From: an uncultured Lachnospiraceae bacterium
GTDB lineage: Bacteria > Bacillota > Clostridia > Lachnospirales > Lachnospiraceae
DNA length: 41,509 nt
Direction of reading: 5' to 3'
Assembly: GCA_902760755.1 (NCBI GenBank)
Contig: CACWHK010000014.1
Coordinates: 1-41,509 of the forward strand
Part shown: piece by piece, positions 19,101 through 26,802 of the stretch
Layout of the letters: each line of letters starts with the position of its first letter
Numbering within the stretch: the first letter of the stretch is position 1
Position numbers and translations under genes: made by a program
Notes under the pieces: generated by a model
Database searches by the model: none
What the model saw: the letters and a program-made list of their open reading frames with translations, nothing else
What the model was told of the DNA's origin: nothing

Positions 19101-22100
19101 TTCTTTGCTGACAAGGGCGATCTCCCGCACCGTCTCAGCCTTTGCAAGGCCTTCCGCCACCCGTATAAATGCGCCGGCAAAGCGCTCGATCTCCTCGTGG
19201 CCGTAGATCCGTCCGTCATACTCAAAGAGCAGGGTGTAGCCCTCTCCCTCGGGGTAGGCATTCACTGCGATGGGCATCTTCACCGTATCAAGTCGAAGCT
19301 GGATCTGCTCCGCCTTCGGCATGCCCTCGGGCACATCCGAGATCCCTCCCTGATATGCAAAGAGAATCTCCGCACGAAGGTCCGTACGCTCCACGATCTT
19401 CGTGTAGGGATAAAACTCCTTCGCAAAGGTTTCCTGCAGCTCCTTATGGAAGGCCTTCACATAGTCCTCTGCGGAAAGGTCCTTACTCTCCGGCCCTGCC
19501 ACCGGAAGGGTCCGTACGAACATGCCGAAGCAGGCCTGCAGGGCCGTGCCGGCAGAACGTCCGTTGCTTATGGTTGCATACATGGGCTTTTCTTCCCGTG
19601 TGATCCGCTTCAGCGCCTCCGCAAAGGCTGCGGAGAGGTAGCTGCCCGGTGTTACGCCGGTGCGTCTGCAGAACTCGTTGATGGGCTCTGCCTCTACGGC
19701 AAATGTGGCTATGCAGCTGGCCGGGCCCTCCGGCTTCTTCTCAGCGGGAAGGCTTCCCACTGCAGCCCCTGCCAGGAGCTGATCAAAGTACTCCTCCGCC
19801 GCGGCATATTCCGGACTTCCCATCAGTTCCTTCTCATACAGCGCATAGTCGTAGGCGGTTACCTGCTCCGGCTCCGGCACATTTCCTCCCAGGATCAGTC
19901 CCAGATCTCTGAAGAAGATATCTCCGGAGATTCCGTCAAATACGCTGTGGTGAATATCCGTGAAGAGCCATACCCGCTCTCCCAGGGTATAAAGACGGAT
20001 CCTGTACAGGCGGTCCGCCATAAGATCAAAGGGCACCACAAGACTCTGGAAGAAGCCCTCCTCCGGCTCTGCTTCCAGTGCGATCACCTCTACCTCCGCC
20101 GGCTCCCCGTCCTTTCTCCGGAGCATCACATCCCCGTCTGCGTACTCAAAGCCCGCCTTCAGAATGGGGTGCAGATCGATCAGGGTGCGAAGGGCATCCG
20201 CAAGAACTGCTGCATCCATCTTCGGAAGGACCGTTACGGATGGGATATTGTACTGTGTGGTGGAGGGATTCATCTGCCAGTCGATGAAGAGTCCCCGCTG
20301 GTTCTCCGTCACGGGATAGAGCTCCTGCTTCGGATACGCCGTGATCTCCTTCGACGCTGTCTCCTCCGGACGGTCGATCAGCGCTGCGATCTCCCGGATC
20401 ACCGGAGCTTTCATGATATCAGCCACGGAGACTCTTACACCGCATGCGCGGCTGATCTCCGCCGAAAACCGCATGGCCCCGATGGAAGAAAGTCCGTGCG
20501 CCACCAGGTCGGAAGTCACACTGACGGTATCTGTCCCGAGGATAGCAGCAGCGATCCCGGCCAGGGTCTTCTCCGTCTCCGTGGAGGCTTCCACGAAATC
20601 CTCCGAATCTGTGATCCGCGGCTCCGGCAGCTTCTTCCGGTCGATCTTTCCGTTGGGTGTCATGGGCATGTCATCCATTTGCAGGAAGACCGTGGGAACC
20701 ATATACTCTGCAAGGCTCTCCGCCAGAAATGCACGAAGCGCCGTTTCATCAACCTCTGCTCCGGAGGAATAGTACAGCACCAGCTGATCCTTCTTCACCT
20801 CTGCCGCTGCCAGCCGGATTCCCTCGAACCTGGAGGCCGTACTCTCGATCTCTCCCAGCTCGATCCGGAAGCCCCGCAGCTTCACCTGGGTGTCGATACG
20901 TCCCTGATACTCCAGGTCTCCCTCCTCATTGTAACGGGCCAGATCTCCCGTATGATAGATCCGCACCTCCTTGTCACCGATCCGTACGGTGGGGAACCGC
21001 TCCTCGGTAAGCTCCGGCCGGTTCCAGTAACCCTTTGCAAGCTGCGGTCCCGCAAGACAAAGCTCACCCGAGCAGCCCCGGGGAAGCAGTCTGCCGCAGG
21101 CATCCATGATAAAGCCAACGCAGTTATAGAGAGGACGACCGATGGGGATCACCCTGTAGTCCCGCTCCTTATCCAGCTCATAGTACGTAGCATCCACCGT
21201 GAACTCGGTGGGTCCGTAGGTGTTATAGACATGACCCCTTGCCTTCGGCACCATGGTCATGGCCTCACCGCCGATATTGAAGTAGTCCACATCCAGAGGC
21301 TCATCCGCTGCCAGCAGCTGCCCGAACTGGGTGGAATAGCTTCCGCCGTTGATGGCGTAGGTCTTCAGGAACTCCTTCATTTCCGAGATATCACGACGTG
21401 CAGACTCCGGTACGATGAATACGGTTCCGCTGACGGTAAGCGCCGGGAAGATATCCTCCACCGAAGCATCAAAGGCATAATTCGTGTGCAGCGCGATCCG
21501 GCTGTTCTCGGAAAGACTCCAGCGGTCCCGGATAAAATGTACAAAGTTCAGCAGAGCCTTATGCTGGATCATAACGCCCTTCGGCTTTCCGGTGGACCCG
21601 GAGGTATAGATCATATAAGCCAGATGCTCCGGCGTACACCGGGGAACGAACCTTTCAGCCGGAGGATCCATGGCAAGGATCTTCGCCACCTTCTCATCGG
21701 TGAGCAGCAGTCCCGCTGCAGAGTCCGAGAGCATGTACTGCACGCGCTCCTCCGGATATTCCAGGTCGATGGGCACGTAGGCAGCGCCGGCCTTGTGGAT
21801 ACCAAGCACCGTTGCAAAGTACTCCTTCACACGACCCATGCGGATCGCCAGGAAGCTGTTCTCCTCGATGCCCTCGGAGACAAGGTACGCTGCGATCTGA
21901 TCCGAAGCTCGGTCCAGCTCCGCATAGGTAAAGCTACCCTGCACATCCGTCACGGCTGCCTTGTCCGGCGTCCGTTCCAGGCTCTCGAAGAAAAGATCCA
22001 GCCAGGTTTTCTCCGGATCGTATGCATAGGTCTCCCCTCCGGAAAGCTCCAGAATCTCATGCTGCTCCTCCTCGGAAAGAAGGCTTAGCTCCGTCAGCCG

Positions 22101-24980
22101 TTCCTTGGTCATCATGTCCGAAAGCACCTGATCAAAGGTCTTTGCAAACCTGCGGATATACGCCTCACTGAAGCGGTTATCCTGATACTGTACATGGATC
22201 ACCAGGTTACCGTCCTGAGGATACATTTCCACGGAGAAGGCATCTCCCGTGGCAACAAAGGGAAGCTCCTCTCTTTGCAGCTGCAGCTTACTGTCCTTCG
22301 GAAGGGTCAGAAGATCCGTCTGCCATGCAAACTGAACCTCACTGCTGACTCCGGTTTCCTCTGCCAGCTCCGCGAAGGAGTAGATATCATTCGCCATGGC
22401 CCCGAGCAGCTGTTCCTTCAGATCCGACAGATACTCCTCCACGGACATATCCGACCGGGTGCGACAAAGCACGGGAAGGGTGGTTACGAACATGGAAACC
22501 GTCCCATGGGTCCGGGGATCCCGACGTCCGTTGTAAATGGTGGAGAAAAGCGCCTCCTTCTTCATGGTGTAGGAGGTAAGCACATAGCCGAAGGCCGCTG
22601 TGGTAAAGATATTCTCCGTTGTCTTATGGGTCTCGCAGAAAGATCTTAAGGCATCCGCGGACACACTGAGGGTGATATACTGATCCGCAAAGCCGATCTC
22701 CTTCTCCTTCCGGTCACCCTCCGGAAGGGACTCCGTATCGGCACCGCCGTACTGCGCCAGATACCAGGCCCTGGCATCCGTCCATGCGCTGCCGCGTCTT
22801 GCGCTCTGCTCTGCAGCTGCAGCGTCATATGCGGTCCAGCGCTCCGGTTCGATGGCTGCTCCGCCCAGAGCCCTCTCCAGCTCACCCACCATGATCTGCA
22901 TGGAGGTTCCGTCAAATACCAGATGATGGAAATCCATGAAAAGATACTTCGGTCCTTCCGTCTCGATCAGCTTCATGCGGAAGAGGCGTTCGTTCCGAAG
23001 GTCAAATGCCTGAACCAGGGACCCCTTCTTCTCCTGCAGCTCTGCCTCCGTCCTGGTCTCCCGGGTGCAGACCTCCTGCTCCGCATACGCGCTCTGATAC
23101 TGAATGGCAGGATTTCCCTCCTCATCGGAAACCACTGCTGCAAAGAGCCCCGGATGCGCCTTCACCATGGTTCCGAGAGCCTCCGCCATCCGGTCCGTAT
23201 CCGTATCCGCCGGAAGCTTAAAGAGCATGGGGTTGTTATAAACCGCCTCTCCCTCGTGGCGCTCACACTCCAGGAAGATACCCAGCTGGGACTGTGTAAG
23301 CGGACAGGGGCGGGTCAGGTTCTCTGCACTTCCTTCCTCTGCCTCTCCTTCACCCTGCTCCGCCAGATAAAGCTCTGCGATCTTCTGCGGAGTTCTTCCC
23401 CGGAAGATCTGATTGATGGTAATGCCCGGAAGGCCCGTGGCTGCCACCACCTCCATGGAGGTAACGGAGCTGCCTCCCATCCGGTAGAAATCCTCCGTCG
23501 CACTGAAGCGGTCCAGCTTAAGCACAGATGCCATGGCGTCCGCGATGGCGCGCTCCGTATCATTTGCGGGAGCGACATAGACACCCCGCTCCTCCACCGG
23601 CTTTTGCAGCATGCGCCGGCTGATCTTCCCCGTAGCCGTACGCGGCAGGGCATCCAGTTTGATAAAATGGGACGGGATCATATAGTAGGGCAGAACGTTC
23701 TCCAGCTTCTTACGAAGGTCCTCCGTATCCAGCTCCACATCATCCGCATAGTAGAGGCAGATGAAGGCATCCTCCCCCTCTCCGAAGCCGCGGACCACCA
23801 CCTGCTGCAGTCCGGACACACGGGAAACCGCTACCTCGATCTCCGCCGGCTCGATCCGGTTACCGCTGATCTTGATCATTTCATCGATTCTTCCCAGCAC
23901 CTCGTACTGCCCGTCCGGCAGACGGCGGGCCAGATCCCGGGTGTGCAATTCTCCGTTTACGAAGGCTTTGGCCGTTTCCTCCGGGCGGTTCAGATATCCG
24001 CGAACATAAGGATTCTCCACGCAAAGCTCTCCCGCCTCTCCAGGAGGAACCGGATTCCCGGCTTCATCCCGAAGGGTGATCTTCAGAGAGGTGAAAGGTC
24101 TTCCGATGGGCGCGATCTCATTTGGCTTATCCAGATGCCCCATGGTAATACAGAAAGCACTTTCACTCATGCAGTATCCGTTCATGATCTGCACCTCAGG
24201 ATCATCCGACCAGATGCCGTTGGCAGGCTCCGAACCGACGAAGATCTTCCGGAGTGTGGGGATATTTCGGAAGAGACGCAGGATCGAGGGTGCGCAGAAG
24301 GTAGCATCCACCTCATGCTCCACGAAGGCCTGATACAGGGCAGGCGGATTCTTCAGGATGCTGAAGGGCACCACGCTCATCCTCGCGCCTGCATCCAGTC
24401 CGCCGAGGAAATCGATGACGATAACGATAAAGTAAAGGGGTGCGATCAGACCGAAATTCTGAATGCCCGCAGCCGTACTGATCCCGTTCTCCTTAAAGCT
24501 GGAAACGATGACGTCCAGATTCCCGTATTCATGGAGAACGCCCTTCGGCTTTCCCGTGGTTCCGGAGGTGTAGACCGCAAATGCGGCGTCATGGAGATCC
24601 ACCTCCGCATAGCCGGACAGGGGTTCGCATGCAAGCACCTCCTCCCAGGCTGCCCGGTCCAGAACCAGCTTGCAGTCACAGTCCTTCTGAATAAACTCCA
24701 CGCGCTCCGCCGGGTAGTCCTCCTCCAGCAGAACGAAGGCTGCACCGGCCTTCCAGACGCCCAGCATGGCGATAAAGGGATCCACCCCGCGGGGCAGCAG
24801 GATATTCACGAAATCCTCCCGTCCGATCCCCTTCTCCTTAAGATAACGGCAGACCTTCCCTGACAGAAGATCCAGCTCCCGGAAGGTAACATCCCGTTCG
24901 TTTTCACCCATGGAAGAAAGGATCACCTTCTCCGGCTCCTTCTCAACATGCTCTCTGACCGTTCTGAAAATCTCCATCAT
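13167..24980 (-). CDS. Four-module nonribosomal peptide synthetase with terminal reductase
   Basis: 3937 residues, order A1-T1-C1-A2-T2-C2-A3-T3-C3-A4-T4-R. Adenylation cores YTSGTTGKPKG, YTSGSTGKPKG (twice) and YTSGTTGRPKG lie near residues 135, 1125, 2113 and 3118. Carrier serines are in GGSSVTS (503), HGLSSIG (1493), GLTSIA (2488) and GGSSITA (3495). All condensation sites are intact: HHLVFDG, HHSVFDG, HHIVVDG (near 687, 1677, 2663). The C-terminal Rossmann domain (GATGFLGIHV near 3575; YARTK near 3733) is a thioester reductase, so the chain should leave as an aldehyde or alcohol, or cyclise. By-eye codes: A2 DAEGNGTVDK, A3 DANMMGGVAK, A4 DAMVMGCIFK. A1 lacks the Asp that binds the amino group, hinting at a non-amino-acid starter. 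Of three possible ATGs (24995, 24980, 24977), GGAAGG favours 24980, giving an ATGA overlap with the MATE gene. No carrier-protein activating enzyme or MbtH gene is in the window. Confidence 0.95.
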   Translation of the reverse strand: MMEIFRTVREHVEKEPEKVILSSMGENERDVTFRELDLLSGKVCRYLKEKGIGREDFVNILLPRGVDPFIAMLGVWKAGAAFVLLEEDYPAERVEFIQKDCDCKLVLDRAAWEEVLACEPLSGYAEVDLHDAAFAVYTSGTTGKPKGVLHEYGNLDVIVSSFKENGISTAAGIQNFGLIAPLYFIVIVIDFLGGLDAGARMSVVPFSILKNPPALYQAFVEHEVDATFCAPSILRLFRNIPTLRKIFVGSEPANGIWSDDPEVQIMNGYCMSESAFCITMGHLDKPNEIAPIGRPFTSLKITLRDEAGNPVPPGEAGELCVENPYVRGYLNRPEETAKAFVNGELHTRDLARRLPDGQYEVLGRIDEMIKISGNRIEPAEIEVAVSRVSGLQQVVVRGFGEGEDAFICLYYADDVELDTEDLRKKLENVLPYYMIPSHFIKLDALPRTATGKISRRMLQKPVEERGVYVAPANDTERAIADAMASVLKLDRFSATEDFYRMGGSSVTSMEVVAATGLPGITINQIFRGRTPQKIAELYLAEQGEGEAEEGSAENLTRPCPLTQSQLGIFLECERHEGEAVYNNPMLFKLPADTDTDRMAEALGTMVKAHPGLFAAVVSDEEGNPAIQYQSAYAEQEVCTRETRTEAELQEKKGSLVQAFDLRNERLFRMKLIETEGPKYLFMDFHHLVFDGTSMQIMVGELERALGGAAIEPERWTAYDAAAAEQSARRGSAWTDARAWYLAQYGGADTESLPEGDRKEKEIGFADQYITLSVSADALRSFCETHKTTENIFTTAAFGYVLTSYTMKKEALFSTIYNGRRDPRTHGTVSMFVTTLPVLCRTRSDMSVEEYLSDLKEQLLGAMANDIYSFAELAEETGVSSEVQFAWQTDLLTLPKDSKLQLQREELPFVATGDAFSVEMYPQDGNLVIHVQYQDNRFSEAYIRRFAKTFDQVLSDMMTKERLTELSLLSEEEQHEILELSGGETYAYDPEKTWLDLFFESLERTPDKAAVTDVQGSFTYAELDRASDQIAAYLVSEGIEENSFLAIRMGRVKEYFATVLGIHKAGAAYVPIDLEYPEERVQYMLSDSAAGLLLTDEKVAKILAMDPPAERFVPRCTPEHLAYMIYTSGSTGKPKGVMIQHKALLNFVHFIRDRWSLSENSRIALHTNYAFDASVEDIFPALTVSGTVFIVPESARRDISEMKEFLKTYAINGGSYSTQFGQLLAADEPLDVDYFNIGGEAMTMVPKARGHVYNTYGPTEFTVDATYYELDKERDYRVIPIGRPLYNCVGFIMDACGRLLPRGCSGELCLAGPQLAKGYWNRPELTEERFPTVRIGDKEVRIYHTGDLARYNEEGDLEYQGRIDTQVKLRGFRIELGEIESTASRFEGIRLAAAEVKKDQLVLYYSSGAEVDETALRAFLAESLAEYMVPTVFLQMDDMPMTPNGKIDRKKLPEPRITDSEDFVEASTETEKTLAGIAAAILGTDTVSVTSDLVAHGLSSIGAMRFSAEISRACGVRVSVADIMKAPVIREIAALIDRPEETASKEITAYPKQELYPVTENQRGLFIDWQMNPSTTQYNIPSVTVLPKMDAAVLADALRTLIDLHPILKAGFEYADGDVMLRRKDGEPAEVEVIALEAEPEEGFFQSLVVPFDLMADRLYRIRLYTLGERVWLFTDIHHSVFDGISGDIFFRDLGLILGGNVPEPEQVTAYDYALYEKELMGSPEYAAAEEYFDQLLAGAAVGSLPAEKKPEGPASCIATFAVEAEPINEFCRRTGVTPGSYLSAAFAEALKRITREEKPMYATISNGRSAGTALQACFGMFVRTLPVAGPESKDLSAEDYVKAFHKELQETFAKEFYPYTKIVERTDLRAEILFAYQGGISDVPEGMPKAEQIQLRLDTVKMPIAVNAYPEGEGYTLLFEYDGRIYGHEEIERFAGAFIRVAEGLAKAETVREIALVSKEEIREILDISKGRTLIYDTTETWLDLFLANAAKTPEKRAVTDYKGSYTYAELDHASDRIAAYLLAKGVEENSFVAIRMHRVKEFSAAMIGIQKAGAAYVPIDPDYPEDRIEYMLTDSGSRVVLTEETVAEALSEYPEAEHVNRATPSHRAYMIYTSGSTGKPKGVVQTHRSARALTEWWLKDFRMGPDSVHAVQASFSFDASVNDLIPPLAAGGEIHILSEELRKDLEGMRDYFVLNQVNGMTMPTQIGMALVSQYPDMPFRYIMVGGEKMSYVPETKIQFVNGYGPTEFTVASSYHIVDMKKDQEVENIPIGRPVPNTWSLICDAYGNLMPRGCAGELCLAGPQIAEGYWRRQDITDERFVPCTFLEELDMKMYRTGDLARYNEDGELEYFGRIDTQVKLRGFRIELGEIEAVASRYPGISDAVAEICSEQLVLFFTADREIDTEALRGRLAESLTEYMVPTFYMQMDAMPITPGGKVDRKALRAMPVFKDEDYVAPADEREQKVSDLVKEVLSGRTVGVTSELQREGLTSIAAMRLSALISREFGKSFKLSDLKEYGTIRKITEYVYTEGEEETYELQSSYPLSSVQQGVYVECMANPNTTMYNSPTLLKLDPELDIDRLKQAILATVDAHPYMKMQLSADASGQVMALRRDDSVLEITEIEFSNLEHGFSSLVYPFRRLGESLFRISIVYDGENRYLFMDGHHIVVDGESMRILMRDINFAYAGVALQKENFTGYEAALLEDRLRKSDQYEKAKDYYTKLLGGIDTDCLPVYDRDQESVEIGYCFVDVEPEKQLVLDAQRDGSLTMNALWNAAFGLALSHFLYRDDCVYTTVYNGRNDTRLADSIGMFVHTLPVVIRTDREATGIAYAKQIGQQLMDSMSHDIYSFAEISRQFDVKANILFVYQGQLGTYLSVGGKKAENIQLELDTVKATLTINIFENGDAFEIACEFDSKHYEEWSIRALLEGTARVFEALLRDEKLGDISLVSKEEQEQLDRFNETEHPVEDTDIVTLFRRAASKDPEKCAVIFEDTRYTYRELDEITDRVAACLQEKGIHAEDAVSILIPRSEYMPVTALGVLKSGAAYQPLDPTYPPERLAFMVQDAGAKAMIVDDTLTDVIPDFAGEVLLTSEIAKLPEKKPAPTGLTPESLFILLYTSGTTGRPKGVMLTHGNLVNFCTWYADAFELDQDSTVAAYASFGFDACMMDMYPALTGGATLCIVPEDMRINLPELNEYYEKNHVTHVFMTTQMARMFATNIPENHLKYLMGGGEKLVPFRPEGTFRFYNCYGPTECTIFTTVHHLEENALRVPIGQPLYNYRTYVTGKDGRELPVGALGELWIAGRGVGRGYLNLPEQTEKAFIPNPFTQEPGYDRVYRTGDIVRRLPDGAIDIIGRNDGQVKIRGFRIELSEVEGVIRQFEGIKDATVQAFDEASGSGKFIAAYLVSDTPVDQEKLVEFIKSKKPSYMVPAAFMQIDEIPLNQNQKVNKRMLPIPEKRDIQSEYIAPVTPIEKEICDEFAKILGLEKVGATDDFFEIGGSSITAASVLTFAVGKGYQIVYKDIFDNPTPRKLAAVIAGSSLAGRSEEAANYDYTEIDKLIAYNSMENIEEISAEPVGDVVLAGATGFLGIHVLKEFLDQTDGRITCLMRKGQSETVEDRLKNLLMYYYGNPCIDLFGKRIFCLEGDITDRESLQQIDAVKADMIINCAACVKHFVKDDILDRINFHGVENLIEVCLRNDMRLVHVSTLSVGGSMEAEQAGTVYENTLYFGQYVDNDYARTKFLAERAILEARVEKGLDAVILRAGNLMGRYTDGEFQINFNTNAFMRSLAAFNQLSACPITALAQTVEFSPIDATAAVVMKLAGVNKKFSVFNINNNHTVTQADIIFALKRHGFNINIVTENEFRGIMQEAMTDEAESETIMSLMAYDERGGERIIQVGSDNFFTTNALYRLDFKWPIIDDAYLEKVIEAVDTLEFFNKI

Positions 24981-26713
24981 ACTTCCTTCCCCCATTTCAT
25001 CGTTACGATATTCTGTCCGAATGAATAGCTGTAATCCGCATCATTCATGAACTCCTTCACTATGGTCAGTCCCGACCGTTCCCTGTCCGCTTCCACATGG
25101 ACCGGATCAAAGGGAACACCGTCATCCTTCACGAAGAGTGAAAGGCCTTCCGCATCCAGGATAAGACTGATGTCCATATAAGCCTTCTCCGACTTTCCGC
25201 TGTGCTGCGTATAGTTAAGCAGCAGCTCGTCGATACAGTGTGCAACTCCCATGATCCGCTCCTCGGAGCATTTCCCCTCCAGGAATTCTCTTACGGAGGA
25301 GATCACGCCCTCCGTCCTGTTTCTGTCGCAGGGAACGGAGAGGTCCAGTCGTTCTACCCCCTCCAGCCGCACGGGAATCAGATGGATGCGCCCTACACTA
25401 TTCCCTGCCTTCTTTCGCACCGGGATGGATATCAGCGGGATCAGCAGGATAGACAGCGCCGATCCGATGGGAAATGCGACCCATATATTTTTAATCACAT
25501 ACTTCGCGAGAATAAACCCAATGCCCAGATTGATCAGCAGGGACAGTGCCGAGATCATGGAGAGAACCGGATGCTCATTCAGCTGGAAGATGATCACCAT
25601 GGGCAGGATCACGCTCAGGGCGAAGTTGGTCATGGCGATCAGGGGCAGGCCCTGTCCCGTCATCTCGATCACCGCCGGATCCTTCGCTCCGAAGAGGGTG
25701 GCCAGGTGCTCCGCGATAAACCATACCGCCACATTGCAGAGCACGGCAAAGCCTATGGATATGGTAAGGCCCCGCCGAAGCAGTCTCCTGAGTCCGTCGT
25801 AGTCCCGCTGCCCCACCAGCATGCCTCCGATGCCCAGGAAGGCGCTCTCCACGCCGCCGGACACCATCTGTCCCAGGATCACGAGGGTAAGGCCTATGGA
25901 CATAACAAAAAGCCCCGTCTCTCCATGCACGGACTGAACGAAGAAATTGCACATGAAGATCATCAGCGTAAGCGCAAGGCTGCTGAGCATGGACGGGACT
26001 CCCATTTTCATATTTTCTCCAAGCATATGGCCAAAGCCCTTGAAATACGGGCGGATGCCCAGGGACCTCCTCTTCCGGAAGAGGAAAAAGAGGAACATAA
26101 ACGAAGCCACCAGATACCCGGTCAGGGTTGCCAGTGCCGCACCGCCGATATCCATGGAGAATACCTTAACATACAGGATATCACAGATTAAGTTTACGAC
26201 AACGGAGGTAAGCATGGAGACGGAAACCAGCTTCGGATAGCCGACCACCTCCACCAGACCTCCGGTTCCGTTCATGACGATCAGCAAAAATGCACCGCCG
26301 AGCATGACGGAGAGATACTTGTAGGTATTGTCATACAGGGCCGGATCCAGACAGAGCGCGGAGGTAAGGCCCGAAGAAAATGTAAGGGAAAGAAGGGAGA
26401 TCAGCACACCGAAGCCGAAGCAGGATACGATGGCCGTTGTAAGAGAGCTGCTGGCCTCGTCGAAATCCCGCCGGCCCAGGGCCTTCGCGATGATGATGGA
26501 GGCCCCGGCAGTAAGCAGCAGACTGATGCCTGCCAGAAGGCCCGTGACGGGCGATACATTTTGAATCGCCGACACAGCCTGTGGGCCGATCAGCTGTCCC
26601 ATCAGGATGCTGTCGACCACGTTATTGATGTTCACGATTGCCATGGTTGCGATGGACGCAAAGAGGAACCGTCCCAGACTTTTATTGATCAGATAACTGT
26701 TTCTGTCTTTCAT
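24977..26713 (-). CDS. MATE efflux transporter fused to an RsbW-like ATPase domain
   Basis: 578 residues; ordinary MATE proteins have about 450. Residues about 5-440 are a full MATE transporter (twelve hydrophobic segments; start region GRFLFASIATMAIVNINNVV). Residues about 455-575 are a GHKL ATPase domain of the anti-sigma-kinase type: N-box DELLLNYTQHS, with Glu, Asn and His at the family spacing; G1 motif KDDGVPFDP; then SGLTIVKEFMNDADY and a closing strand FGQNIVTMKW. The start at ATG 26713, preceded by GGGGGAG, is preferred over a longer frame. The stop codon overlaps the synthetase start (ATGA), so export and synthesis are coupled. The role as exporter of the peptide is inferred from this. 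The ATPase domain could bind or phosphorylate a STAS protein and gate the transporter. Confidence 0.9.
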   Translation of the reverse strand: MKDRNSYLINKSLGRFLFASIATMAIVNINNVVDSILMGQLIGPQAVSAIQNVSPVTGLLAGISLLLTAGASIIIAKALGRRDFDEASSSLTTAIVSCFGFGVLISLLSLTFSSGLTSALCLDPALYDNTYKYLSVMLGGAFLLIVMNGTGGLVEVVGYPKLVSVSMLTSVVVNLICDILYVKVFSMDIGGAALATLTGYLVASFMFLFFLFRKRRSLGIRPYFKGFGHMLGENMKMGVPSMLSSLALTLMIFMCNFFVQSVHGETGLFVMSIGLTLVILGQMVSGGVESAFLGIGGMLVGQRDYDGLRRLLRRGLTISIGFAVLCNVAVWFIAEHLATLFGAKDPAVIEMTGQGLPLIAMTNFALSVILPMVIIFQLNEHPVLSMISALSLLINLGIGFILAKYVIKNIWVAFPIGSALSILLIPLISIPVRKKAGNSVGRIHLIPVRLEGVERLDLSVPCDRNRTEGVISSVREFLEGKCSEERIMGVAHCIDELLLNYTQHSGKSEKAYMDISLILDAEGLSLFVKDDGVPFDPVHVEADRERSGLTIVKEFMNDADYSYSFGQNIVTMKWGKEV

Positions 26714-26731
26714 ACCTTCTCCCCCGGACAG

Positions 26732-26742
26732 ACCTGTCACCC
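26732..26742. repeat. Variant of the GGTGACAGG repeat before the MATE gene
   Basis: On the minus strand GGGTGACAGGT lies 18 bases before the MATE start codon, in the 89-base gap after the glycine-rich gene. It keeps the GGTGACAGG half of the dispersed repeat but not the GCACC half, so membership is uncertain. Confidence 0.4.
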
Positions 26743-26802
26743 TTAAGAATATGACTCATCTGCCGTAACCCCTTACAGACAGATGTCATTTTGATTTCGA
26801 TT

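Noticed and set aside
17094-22088. A plus-strand open frame of 1664 codons opposite the synthetase, and a 646-codon one at 22923-24863
   Set aside because: They are exact shadows of the synthetase coding strand. The translations are rich in His, Leu, Arg and Cys with no domain, no ribosome site and no hydrophobic or catalytic pattern.
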